Source: an uncultured Aurantimicrobium sp. (lineage in GTDB: Bacteria > Actinomycetota > Actinomycetes > Actinomycetales > Microbacteriaceae). From it: a stretch of DNA of 39,350 bases. The stretch is taken from NCBI RefSeq assembly GCF_936931525.1, contig NZ_CAKZII010000031.1, positions 1 through 39,350 of the forward strand. The letters are read 5' to 3'. The notes under the pieces were generated by a model. The model ran no database searches, was not told the origin of the DNA, and was given only the letters and a program-made list of their open reading frames with translations. Position 1 is the stretch's first letter. Each line of letters starts with the position of its first letter. The position numbers were made by a program, and so were the translations under genes. Positions 1-7,038 of this stretch are shown here, piece by piece.

Positions 1-73
1 GCGCATGATATGGCACGCGTGGATTGTCTGGATATTGACCGCGCATTATTGACAAGTCTATTACAAAACTATT

Positions 74-388
74 TTGAACGACAAGCAATCAGTTGATGAA
101 GAATTGGCTGGCAAAGAAAAGGCTAACGAGGCAGAGGTCATGAAGCTTCGTTCAGGAATAGATCTTTTGGTGCAACAACGCGCTCAAGAAGTCGCCCGCA
201 CCGATGCCGAGTTATTAGAGCTCTACGAAAAGAAAGCTTCGCGTGGGGTTGCAGTTGGCAGATTGCTAAATCGTGAATGTGGAGCATGTCGCATGACTAT
301 CGGTGCAACTGCACTTGCCGAGATCTCAGCCATGCCTCAAGACGATATTGCCACGTGCCCAGACTGCCAGGCGATTCTAGTTCGATGA
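74..388 (+). CDS. C4-type zinc-ribbon protein, C-terminal part (5' end unclear)
   Basis: This is the C-terminal part of the actinobacterial C4-type zinc-ribbon/coiled-coil family (Rv2229c-like, CT398-like fold). The sequence shows a charged helical stretch, an LYEK segment, then two CxxC knuckles (CGAC and CPDC) that should bind zinc, ending in AILVR as family members do. Family proteins are about 240 residues with a long N-terminal coiled coil. Here the frame gives only 104 residues from a TTG at 74 and is closed by a TGA at 50-52, and no other frame in the first 70 bases looks like the expected coil. The stop overlaps the RNase H start in an ATGA, so the two genes are probably translationally coupled, as in other actinobacteria. 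The molecular role of the family is poorly known. The start is uncertain: true truncation, a frameshift, or an artefact at the window edge. Confidence 0.7.
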   Translation: MNDKQSVDEELAGKEKANEAEVMKLRSGIDLLVQQRAQEVARTDAELLELYEKKASRGVAVGRLLNRECGACRMTIGATALAEISAMPQDDIATCPDCQAILVR

Positions 389-813
389 GTAAACCAGTAA
401 ACCTGATAGTCGAGGCCGACGGCGGTTCGCGCGGCAACCCTGGTCCTGCCGGAAGTGGCGCGGTTGTAATCAACGCCGACACCGGTGAGGTAATTCTTGA
501 AGTCGCCAGATTTATTGGTGTGGCCACCAACAATGTTGCCGAGTACTTGGCTTTGAAAGCTGGACTTGAAGGCGCGTTAGAAATTAACCCAGCGGCACGC
601 ATTTTGGTTCGCATGGATTCCAAGCTTGTTGTGGAACAAATGTCAGGTCGTTGGAAAATCAAGCACCCAGATATGGCCGTTCTTGCAGCCAAAGCAAAAG
701 ACGTCATCGGCAATCGAGCGGTGACCTACGAATGGGTTCCACGCTTACAAAACGCTTTGGCAGATGCAGCAGCCAATAAGTCCATGGACCTGCGCGAGTC
801 CTTCGACGCTTAG
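385..813 (+). CDS. rnhA: Ribonuclease HI family protein
   Basis: This 142-residue RNase H fold protein should cut the RNA strand of RNA-DNA hybrids in the cytoplasm. The acidic catalytic residues are visible: D12 in EADGGSRG, E53 in NNVAEY, D78 in RMDSKLVVEQM and D127 in NALADAAAN. It resembles the N-terminal half of M. tuberculosis Rv2228c, including the SGRWKIKHPD segment, but lacks the phosphatase domain fused there. I chose the ATG at 385 rather than the long upstream ORF start at 277 because homology begins at once (NLIVEADGG) and the ATG overlaps the stop of the zinc-ribbon gene (ATGA). The RNase P RNA gene follows on the same strand with its own probable -10 box. Confidence 0.93.
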   Translation: MSKPVNLIVEADGGSRGNPGPAGSGAVVINADTGEVILEVARFIGVATNNVAEYLALKAGLEGALEINPAARILVRMDSKLVVEQMSGRWKIKHPDMAVLAAKAKDVIGNRAVTYEWVPRLQNALADAAANKSMDLRESFDA

Positions 814-833
814 TCCTACTTCCTCCTTCGCTC

Positions 834-839
834 TAGACT
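834..839 (+). promoter_or_regulatory. -10 box of the RNase P RNA gene
   Basis: TAGACT lies 6 bases before the G at 846 where the P1 helix of the RNA begins. The same hexamer with the same spacing precedes the start codons of panB, lipB, the PAC2 gene and dxs in this window, which supports it as this genome's -10 element. No convincing -35 is visible. Confidence 0.55.
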
Positions 840-845
840 TGTCAT

Positions 846-1209
846 GAATGGGTCGGCAAGGCGGTCGCGTTACTGGGGTTTACTCCAGTACCGAGGAACG
901 TCCGGGCTCCACAGAGTAGGGCGGTGGGTAACACCCACCCGGGGTAACCCGCGAGAACAGTGCAACAGAAAGTAAACCGCCTCCGGTTCGCCGGCGGTAA
1001 GGATGAAACGGTGGTGTAAGAGACCACCAGCAGTCTGGGTGACCAGATTGGCTAGGTAAACCTCGCCCGGAGCAAGGTCAGACAGAGAACGGTGAAGCTA
1101 CTCGCTGAGTTCTCGGGTAGACCGCTAGAGAATTGCGGCAACGTAATTTCGAGATAGATGGCCGTCACGCGCAAGCGGACAGAACCCGGCGTAATAGCCG
1201 GCCCATTCA
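846..1209 (+). ncRNA. rnpB: RNase P RNA (bacterial class A)
   Basis: This is the catalytic RNA of ribonuclease P, which trims the 5' ends of pre-tRNAs. The universally conserved core is present: GAGGAACGTCCGGGCTCC near the 5' end (P4 strand and flank), ACAGAAAGTAAACCGCC, GGATGAAACGGTGGTGTAAG, and GACAGAACCCGGC near the 3' end. The ends are set by P1: GAATGGGTCGGC (846-857) pairs with GCCGGCCCATTC (1197-1208) with one G-U pair. The promoter hexamer TAGACT at 834-839 places the start of transcription at 846. The convergent ppgK stop codon begins at 1211, so there is no room for a separate terminator. The ORFs called inside this interval are spurious. Confidence 0.96.
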
Positions 1210-1210
1210 C

Positions 1211-1960
1211 TTAACTCAAGTCGTAGGCAAGGCGCGCGGCACCCATGATGCCGGCCTTGTTGAACAGCGTTGCGGGAACAATCGGGGTCCTCAGCTCAAG
1301 CAAGGGCAAGAACTTGTCGTAGCTCTTGGACACTCCGCCGCCCACAATGAACAGCTCGGGAGAGAAAAGCATCTCAACGTGGCTGTAATAGCGCTGGAGG
1401 CGCTCAGCCCACTCGGGGTAGCTCAGCCCCTCACGCTCGCGTACAACGCCAGAGGCGCGTTTTTCAGCGTCAAAACCATCGATCTCGAGGTGGCCCAGTT
1501 CTGCATTAGGGATGAGGACACCGTCATAGATCATGGCGGCACCAATACCTGTGCCGAGGGTGGTCATGATGACCAAACCCTTTTGGTTTTTTGCTGCGCC
1601 GTAAATAACCTCGGCATAACCGGCGGCATCTGCGTCATTGACGAAATGGATGTTGCGACCAAGTTCTTTCTCAAAGAACTTTTCTGCCTCGAAACCAATC
1701 CATCGTTGAGAAATGTTTGCCGCCAGCATCGTCACACCGTGACGAATGGAACTGGGGAAACAGATTCCCACAGGAACTTCAGCAGGAGCATCGAGTTGTT
1801 CGATTACTTCACGCACTACACGGGCAATGTCTTCCGGCTCTCCACCTTCTGGGGTTGCCACACGAACACGCTCGCCAACAAGTTCTCCGGAGAGTACGTC
1901 GACCAGACCACCTTTGATTCCGGTGCCACCAATGTCGATACCAATTGCTGTTGCGCGCAT
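1211..1960 (-). CDS. ppgK: Polyphosphate glucokinase
   Basis: This 249-residue ROK-family kinase phosphorylates glucose using polyphosphate (and usually ATP), feeding glucose 6-phosphate to central metabolism. The N-terminal phosphate-binding loop GIDIGGTGIKGG, the glucose-site motif FVNDADAAG, the glycine-rich TTLGTGIGAAM and the ELGHLEID segment are all present, and the length fits the actinobacterial family (about 250-265). The ATG at 1960 has an AAAGG Shine-Dalgarno sequence about 6 bases upstream. Only 24 bases separate it from the stop of map on the same strand, so map-ppgK probably form one transcript. Its 3' end abuts the convergent RNase P RNA gene. Confidence 0.93.
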   Translation of the reverse strand: MRATAIGIDIGGTGIKGGLVDVLSGELVGERVRVATPEGGEPEDIARVVREVIEQLDAPAEVPVGICFPSSIRHGVTMLAANISQRWIGFEAEKFFEKELGRNIHFVNDADAAGYAEVIYGAAKNQKGLVIMTTLGTGIGAAMIYDGVLIPNAELGHLEIDGFDAEKRASGVVREREGLSYPEWAERLQRYYSHVEMLFSPELFIVGGGVSKSYDKFLPLLELRTPIVPATLFNKAGIMGAARLAYDLS

Positions 1961-1984
1961 GAAAAACCTTTGAACGTTGTTGAG

Positions 1985-2851
1985 TTAAGAGAGTGTCAGG
2001 ATGTCGGCACCGGTTTCGGTAACGACGAGGGTGTGTTCAAACTGGGCTGTCCAGGACTTGTCTTTGGTGGTGACGGTCCAGTCATCGGTCCAGATGTCCC
2101 ATTCGTGTGTTCCCAGGGTCAGCATGGGTTCAATAGTGAAGACCATGCCCACCTCCATCACATCGTTGTAAAGGGGCGCTGAGTCGTAGTGAGGGATGAT
2201 CAAGCCGGAGTGGAAGCTTGTGCCCACACCGTGGCCAGTGAAATCTCGCACCACGCCATACCCAAAACGCTTGGCATAGGACTCGATGGTGCGTCCAATG
2301 ACATTGACTTCGCGTCCTGGCGCTACGGCCTTGATTCCGCGACGGAGGGCTTCCTCGGTGCGGTCAACCAGGTCACGAACTTCTTGAGTTCCTTCGCCAA
2401 CAATGAAGGTGCGATTAGTGTCGCCGTGAACGCCGTCAAGGTAGCTGGTGATATCGACGTTGACGAGGTCTCCTTCTTGGAGCACAGTGTCATCTGGAAT
2501 ACCGTGGCAAATAACTTCGTTCAAGCTGGTGCAGAGCGACTTGGGATATCCGCGATAACCCAGTGTTGATGGGTATGCACCGTGATCGAGAACAAACTCG
2601 TGACCGATGCGGTCAATCTCGTCTGTGGTCATGCCTGGTTTGAGGACAGTGCCGATCAAATCAAGTGCTTGGGAAGATATTTTTCCAGCCCGGCGAATCT
2701 TTTCAATCGACTCCGCGTCATAGATATCTCCGCCAGTGTGTGCTGGAGGGGTTGCTTTGCCTACGTAGGGTGGGCGAACAATCTCACTTGGAACCGAACG
2801 CTGTGGGCTCAAAACTCCGGGAATCAAAACCCCTGCGGCATCTCTAGGCAT
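1985..2851 (-). CDS. map: Methionine aminopeptidase type I
   Basis: It removes the initiator methionine from new proteins in the cytoplasm. The pita-bread fold ligands are recognisable: [20 protein letters not shown] (two Asp), [11 protein letters not shown] (His), FTIEPML (Glu) and FEHTLVV (Glu). The first about 45 residues carry the extension with RPPYVGK and PAHTGG common in actinobacterial MetAP-Ic enzymes. I chose the ATG at 2851 (MPRDAAGVL), giving 288 residues, over the track's 2905, because 2851 has a TAAACT box exactly 7 bases upstream and the longer form would overlap the divergent small gene. It is probably transcribed without a leader, followed by ppgK. Confidence 0.94.
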   Translation of the reverse strand: MPRDAAGVLIPGVLSPQRSVPSEIVRPPYVGKATPPAHTGGDIYDAESIEKIRRAGKISSQALDLIGTVLKPGMTTDEIDRIGHEFVLDHGAYPSTLGYRGYPKSLCTSLNEVICHGIPDDTVLQEGDLVNVDITSYLDGVHGDTNRTFIVGEGTQEVRDLVDRTEEALRRGIKAVAPGREVNVIGRTIESYAKRFGYGVVRDFTGHGVGTSFHSGLIIPHYDSAPLYNDVMEVGMVFTIEPMLTLGTHEWDIWTDDWTVTTKDKSWTAQFEHTLVVTETGADILTLS

Positions 2852-2856
2852 AAGGT
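2851..2856 (+). promoter_or_regulatory. -10 box for leaderless transcription of the SPOR-like gene
   Basis: TAAGGT is followed by exactly 7 bases and then the ATG at 2864, so the first transcribed base would be the A of the start codon. No Shine-Dalgarno sequence is possible in this gap. The first T of the box is also the complement of the first base of the map start codon. Confidence 0.5.
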
Positions 2857-2858
2857 TA

Positions 2859-2864
2859 AGTTTA
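2859..2864 (-). promoter_or_regulatory. -10 box for leaderless transcription of map
   Basis: Read on the minus strand, TAAACT is followed by exactly 7 bases and then the map ATG at 2851. It uses the same 12-base gap as the plus-strand box; each box reaches one base into the opposite gene's start codon. Confidence 0.5.
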
Positions 2865-3058
2865 TGTCTGACAAGCCAAGTGAAATGTTCTGGTACAACC
2901 TGCACACCAAAGCAGTTGAAAAGGGATTCCTCTCACCCTCATCTGAGCGCGTGGGCCCTTTCGAGACTGCCCACGAAGCAGAGCACGCCATGGAAAAGCT
3001 GCGTGAAAACAGTGCCCGTTGGGAAGCTGAAGAGCGTGCGGAGCGTGAAGGTAACTAG
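2864..3058 (+). CDS. Small SPOR-like conserved protein
   Basis: This 64-residue protein resembles the short conserved proteins annotated as SPOR-domain proteins in actinobacteria. It has a [12 protein letters not shown] opening, a [19 protein letters not shown] helix resembling the repeat core of SPOR modules, and a very charged C-terminus. There is no signal peptide or membrane segment, so a peptidoglycan role as in true SPOR proteins is doubtful; the function is unknown. I chose the ATG at 2864 because the family starts there and a -10 hexamer sits 7 bases before it; the longer ORF start at 2582 is antisense to map. Its stop codon touches that of panB without a gap. Confidence 0.8.
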   Translation: MSDKPSEMFWYNLHTKAVEKGFLSPSSERVGPFETAHEAEHAMEKLRENSARWEAEERAEREGN

Positions 3059-3898
3059 TTAGTTATCTTCGTAGCTGTGTTCAGGGCCTGGATAGGTTCC
3101 TGATTCCACATCTGCTTTGAATGCTTTCGCTGCCTCACTCAGTATTAAGCCGAGGTTTGCATACTGCTTGACGAATTTGGGCACACGTCCGGTATTCATG
3201 CCGGCGAAGTCTGTCCAGACTAAGAGCTGGCCGTCTGTTTCTGCGCCTGCACCCACGCTGATGGTGGGGATGTTCAGTTCCGCCGTGATGCGAGCTGCTA
3301 GTTCTGCGGGAATCATTTCCAACACAACAGCAAATGCACCAGCTGCTTCAACGGCGAGAGCGTCCGCAAGAACTGCATCCGCTGCTTCGCCACGACCTTG
3401 AATCATGTGACCGCCCAGGCCATGCTCGCTCTGAGGGGTAAAGCCGACGTGGCCCATGACGGGAATGCCGGATTCCACGATGCGGCGAATCTGGTCTGCA
3501 CTGCGCACGCCACCCTCAAGCTTCACAGCGTGAGCGTGGGTTTCTTTCATGAACCGCATAGCGGTGCGAAGAGCGTGCTCTGCGCCTTCTTCGTATGAAC
3601 CGAAAGGCATGTCGGCAATGACGAATGCTCGCTTTGCAGACAGTGCCACGGCGCGAGTGAGGGGAATAAGTTCATCCACGGTGACTGGCAACGTGGAGTC
3701 GTAACCGAGCACGGTGTTTCCAGCAGAATCGCCCACGAGCAGGAAGTCGATGCCTGCCTCATCAAAAATCTGAGCGGTCAACGTGTCATAGCTGGTCAGG
3801 CCCGTGATCTTGATGCCATTTGCCTTTGCCTGGGCAAAGTGACGTGTGCGGACACGCTTAGTGACAGCATCTGAGGTGGGATCTGGGTGAACGCTCAT
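3059..3898 (-). CDS. panB: 3-methyl-2-oxobutanoate hydroxymethyltransferase
   Basis: This 279-residue TIM-barrel enzyme makes ketopantoate from 2-oxoisovalerate and methylene-tetrahydrofolate, the first committed step to pantothenate and CoA. Conserved pieces are GLTSYDTLTAQIFDEAG, LLVGDSAGNTVLGY, IADMPFGSY, AVKLEGG, MGHVGFTPQ and SVGAGAETDGQLLVW. The Asp of VGDS and the Asp of IADMPF are the usual magnesium ligands. It lies 9 bases after nadE on the same strand, but a TAGACT box spaced 6 bases from its ATG overlaps the nadE stop codon, so it probably also has its own leaderless transcript. panB sits in the same neighbourhood in M. tuberculosis. Confidence 0.96.
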   Translation of the reverse strand: MSVHPDPTSDAVTKRVRTRHFAQAKANGIKITGLTSYDTLTAQIFDEAGIDFLLVGDSAGNTVLGYDSTLPVTVDELIPLTRAVALSAKRAFVIADMPFGSYEEGAEHALRTAMRFMKETHAHAVKLEGGVRSADQIRRIVESGIPVMGHVGFTPQSEHGLGGHMIQGRGEAADAVLADALAVEAAGAFAVVLEMIPAELAARITAELNIPTISVGAGAETDGQLLVWTDFAGMNTGRVPKFVKQYANLGLILSEAAKAFKADVESGTYPGPEHSYEDN

Positions 3899-3904
3899 GA
3901 AACC

Positions 3905-3910
3905 AGTCTA
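3905..3910 (-). promoter_or_regulatory. -10 box of panB overlapping the nadE stop codon
   Basis: TAGACT on the minus strand is followed by GGTTTC (6 bases) and the panB ATG. The TAG is itself the stop codon of nadE, so termination of one gene and transcription of the next share three bases. Confidence 0.5.
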
Positions 3911-5647
3911 GTTACGGGTAAAAGTAACCGGCAGACGTCGGTCTCGACCGAAGGCCATCTCCGAGATTTTGGGGCCAATAGCTCCCTGTCGGCGCTTCCA
4001 CTCGGCACGGTCCACAAGAGAAATCACGCGATCGACGGTTGCTGCATCGAAGCCACGAGAGATGATGACATCTCTTTCAACCCGTTCGGTGATGTAGGCA
4101 TCAAGAATCGCGTCCAGCACATCGTATTCAGGCAAGGTGTCTTGATCTACTTGTCCGGGGCGAAGTTCAGCAGAGGGTGGTTTCGTAATGGAGTTTTCAG
4201 GAATCGGGGGAGTGAGACCCTTCATGCGAGCATGTTCATTACGCCAACGAGCCAATTCCCAGACCAGTGTCTTCGGAACGTCACGGATGGGGGCAAAGCC
4301 ACCCACACTGTCACCGTAAATGGTGCTGTAACCCACAGCGATCTCAGTTTTGTTGCCAGTGGTGAGCACGAGGTGTCCCTCAGCGTTACTGAGGCCCATC
4401 AAGATGATTCCTCGGATTCGCGCTTGAAGATTCTCCGCGGCAACGCCATCGAGGTGAAGTTGACTCTCGACTGGTTCAACCAGGTCAGCGATGGCTTCTG
4501 TGCGGATGTTGATCCCGAGGCGCTCTGCGAGGTCATCCGCATCTGAACGTGAGTGATCGCTGGAGTAGTTACTGGGCATCGAGACGCCAAAGACTCGATC
4601 GGGCCCAATGGCGTCAACCGCAAGGGCAGCACACACTGCCGAATCGATACCGCCAGAAAGGCCCAAAATTACGGAGCCGAATCCGTTCTTCTCAACGTAA
4701 TCACGCATGCCCAGAACCAATGCATCCCAGATTTGCTCGTTGATATCGAGTTGGGGAGCTATGTCATTGACAATCTTGGAACGAGTTGCTCGCTCGGGGT
4801 GTCCCGTGCCTGCCTCCACCACAACGACGCCAGGTCCCACCTGGTTACCGTGCGTGCTGGATTCCTTCACGTCGATGTCCACTAGAAGTGTTTGTTCAAC
4901 GAATTGGTGGGCACGGGCCAATACCTTGCCCGAGGCATTTGTGACGAAACTTCCTCCGTCAAAGACCAAATCATCCTGGCCACCTACGAGATTGAGATAG
5001 ACCGCAGGGGCATTGACCTGCTCAGCACGGCGTTGCACGAGTGGAAGACGAACTTCATCCTTTTCGCGTTCAAAAGGAGAACCATTAATCACCAGCAACA
5101 AACTGGGCTTCACAGCTGCAATTGCGGCTATTGGTCCCCCCTCGCGCCAAATGTCTTCACAGATTGCGAGCGCAATATCTGCCCCAGCAACATGGACGAC
5201 CAGTGCATCGGTCCCTGAACGGAAGATGCGATATTCGTCGAAGACCGAGTAATTGGGAAGGTGGTGCTTGTTATAAATCCCGATGATGCGGCCATCTTGC
5301 AACACTGCAGCTGAGTTGTAGGCAATCGCAGAGGGTGAATGTGAACTGGCATGGTGGTCATCCAGCGGGCCATGCGGGAAACCCACGATCACGGGAATTG
5401 CGCCAGCGCCAGCTGCTGAAATCTGTTGTGCAACAGACTCTAAAACCTCCCAAGTAGTGTGCAGGAAGTGAGGGCGGTTAGCTAAGTCTTCAATGGGATA
5501 TCCGGTGAGAGACATCTCGCCAAAAGCGACGAGATCTGCTCCGTGGCCGTATGCCTCAACCGCTGTGTTAACAATCTGTGAAGAATTGCGAGAAAAATCC
5601 CCTAAACGCGGGTTTGTCTGGGCAAGCGCCAAGCGAAGAATCGGCAT
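3908..5647 (-). CDS. nadE: Glutamine-dependent NAD+ synthetase
   Basis: This 579-residue two-domain enzyme carries out the last step of NAD synthesis, amidating nicotinic acid adenine dinucleotide with ammonia from glutamine. Residues 1 to about 265 form a nitrilase-type glutaminase with the triad E44 (FGEMSLTGYP), K127 (NKHHLPNY) and C163 (AICEDIWREGG). Residues from about 305 form the synthetase with the ATP P-loop LGLSGGIDSAVCAAL (331-337 core) and TTGNKTE. The length fits the short two-domain form; the M. tuberculosis enzyme is longer (about 680). A TAGGCT box lies 7 bases before the ATG, so translation is probably leaderless. It is divergent from glnA2 across 35 bases and followed by panB. 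Confidence 0.96.
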   Translation of the reverse strand: MPILRLALAQTNPRLGDFSRNSSQIVNTAVEAYGHGADLVAFGEMSLTGYPIEDLANRPHFLHTTWEVLESVAQQISAAGAGAIPVIVGFPHGPLDDHHASSHSPSAIAYNSAAVLQDGRIIGIYNKHHLPNYSVFDEYRIFRSGTDALVVHVAGADIALAICEDIWREGGPIAAIAAVKPSLLLVINGSPFEREKDEVRLPLVQRRAEQVNAPAVYLNLVGGQDDLVFDGGSFVTNASGKVLARAHQFVEQTLLVDIDVKESSTHGNQVGPGVVVVEAGTGHPERATRSKIVNDIAPQLDINEQIWDALVLGMRDYVEKNGFGSVILGLSGGIDSAVCAALAVDAIGPDRVFGVSMPSNYSSDHSRSDADDLAERLGINIRTEAIADLVEPVESQLHLDGVAAENLQARIRGIILMGLSNAEGHLVLTTGNKTEIAVGYSTIYGDSVGGFAPIRDVPKTLVWELARWRNEHARMKGLTPPIPENSITKPPSAELRPGQVDQDTLPEYDVLDAILDAYITERVERDVIISRGFDAATVDRVISLVDRAEWKRRQGAIGPKISEMAFGRDRRLPVTFTRN

Positions 5648-5654
5648 AACAAGT

Positions 5655-5660
5655 AGCCTA
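5655..5660 (-). promoter_or_regulatory. -10 box of nadE (leaderless)
   Basis: TAGGCT on the minus strand is followed by 7 bases and the nadE ATG at 5647. The same bases read on the plus strand give TAGCCT (5654-5659), a possible -10 for glnA2, so the heptamer TAGCCTA may serve both directions. Confidence 0.45.
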
Positions 5661-5682
5661 GTAGCGATAGGAAAGGGTTCTC

Positions 5683-7020
5683 ATGGACAAGCAACAGGAC
5701 TTCGTGCTGCGCACGATTGAAGAGCGCGGCGTAAAGTTTGTGCGACTCTGGTTCACCGACGTTGTGGGCACCCTGAAATCAGTAGCTGTGGCCCCTGCAG
5801 AGGTCGAAGGTGCCTTCGCTGAAGGTGTCGGTATTGATGGTTCTGCCATTGAGGGATTGACTCGTGCCTACGAGGCAGATGTTCTTGCACACCCAGACCC
5901 CAGCACTTTCCAGATCCTGCCTTGGCGTGGTGAGGTAGACCCCACTGCGCGCATGTTCTGCGATATCAACACTCCTGACGGTCAGCCTGCTGTTTCTGAC
6001 CCACGTAACGTGCTCAAGCGCACTCTGGCTAAGGCTGCAGAGCGTGGCTTCACTTTCTACACACACCCTGAGATCGAGTTCTACCTCCTCAAGGACAGTG
6101 ACTGGGCTAACGGTGGTGCACAACCTGTAGACACCGCTGGTTACTTTGACAACGTTCCTGGTGGAACCGCCCACGACTTCCGTCGTCGCTCCGTGCGCAT
6201 GCTCGAAGACATTGGAATCTCTGTTGAATTCAGCCACCACGAAGCTGGTCCTGGCCAAAACGAGATCGACCTTCGCTATGCAGATGCCTTGACCACTGCG
6301 GATAACATCATGACCTTCCGCACGGTCATCAAGGAAGTCGCTATGGAGCAGGGCGTCTACGCGACCTTCATGCCCAAGCCATTTGCGCAGCACCCAGGTT
6401 CGGGTATGCACACGCACATGTCTCTCTTTGAAGGTGACAACAACGCGTTCTATGAGGCTGGAGCCAAGCACCAGCTCTCCAAGGTTGGCCGCCAGTTCAT
6501 TGCTGGTCTGCTGCACTTCGCACCTGAGATCACTGCGATCACCAACCAGTACGTCAACTCCTACAAGCGCCTCTGGGGCGGTGGGGAAGCTCCTGCGTTT
6601 GCTAACTGGGGTCACAACAACCGTTCTGCTCTCGTACGCGTACCCGTATACAAGTCCGGCAAGGGCCAAAGCGCACGTATTGAATACCGCGCTATTGATT
6701 CTGCAGCGAACCCTTACCTTGCTTACTCAGTCCTGCTCGCAGCCGGCCTGAAGGGCATTGAGGAAGGCATGGAACTTCCTGCAGAAGCGGAAGAGAACGC
6801 CTGGGAGCTCACCGACACTGAGCGCAAGGCTCTTGGTTACAAGCCACTGCCTTCCAGCCTCAACAACGCGATCTCTCTGATGGAAGAGTCTGAACTGGTA
6901 GCTGAAACCCTCGGTTCCAAGGTGTTTGACTACGTGCTGCGTAACAAGCGCCAGGAATGGGCTGACTACCGCAACCAGGTCACCAACTTCGAGCTGCGCT
7001 CTAACCTCGAGACGCTCTAG
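5683..7020 (+). CDS. glnA2: Glutamine synthetase, GlnA2-type
   Basis: This 445-residue type I glutamine synthetase resembles M. tuberculosis GlnA2. The magnesium and substrate motifs are clear: HPEIEFYLL, FSHHEAGPGQNEID, GSGMHTHMSLF, NSYKRLWGGGEAP and RIEYRAIDSAANPYLAYSVLLAAG. At the place of the adenylylation tyrosine found in GlnA1 (LYELPPEE) it has AWELTDTE, with Trp374. It therefore should not be controlled by GlnE even though glnE begins 18 bases downstream. The ATG at 5683 has an AGGAAAGG Shine-Dalgarno sequence. Its true activity cannot be read from sequence: GlnA2-type proteins in actinobacteria range from weak glutamine synthetases to gamma-glutamyl-polyamine synthetases. Confidence 0.95.
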   Translation: MDKQQDFVLRTIEERGVKFVRLWFTDVVGTLKSVAVAPAEVEGAFAEGVGIDGSAIEGLTRAYEADVLAHPDPSTFQILPWRGEVDPTARMFCDINTPDGQPAVSDPRNVLKRTLAKAAERGFTFYTHPEIEFYLLKDSDWANGGAQPVDTAGYFDNVPGGTAHDFRRRSVRMLEDIGISVEFSHHEAGPGQNEIDLRYADALTTADNIMTFRTVIKEVAMEQGVYATFMPKPFAQHPGSGMHTHMSLFEGDNNAFYEAGAKHQLSKVGRQFIAGLLHFAPEITAITNQYVNSYKRLWGGGEAPAFANWGHNNRSALVRVPVYKSGKGQSARIEYRAIDSAANPYLAYSVLLAAGLKGIEEGMELPAEAEENAWELTDTERKALGYKPLPSSLNNAISLMEESELVAETLGSKVFDYVLRNKRQEWADYRNQVTNFELRSNLETL

Positions 7021-7038
7021 TCTTCACACCACATTCTC

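Noticed and set aside
842-1027. Minus-strand ORF of 61 codons
   Set aside because: It lies wholly inside the RNase P RNA, whose conserved core and P1 ends are clear.
1133-2182. 349-codon plus-strand ORF
   Set aside because: It is antisense to rnpB, ppgK and map and has no recognisable domains; the opposite strand is strongly supported.
5779-6669. 296-codon minus-strand ORF
   Set aside because: Shadow of glnA2; no family features.
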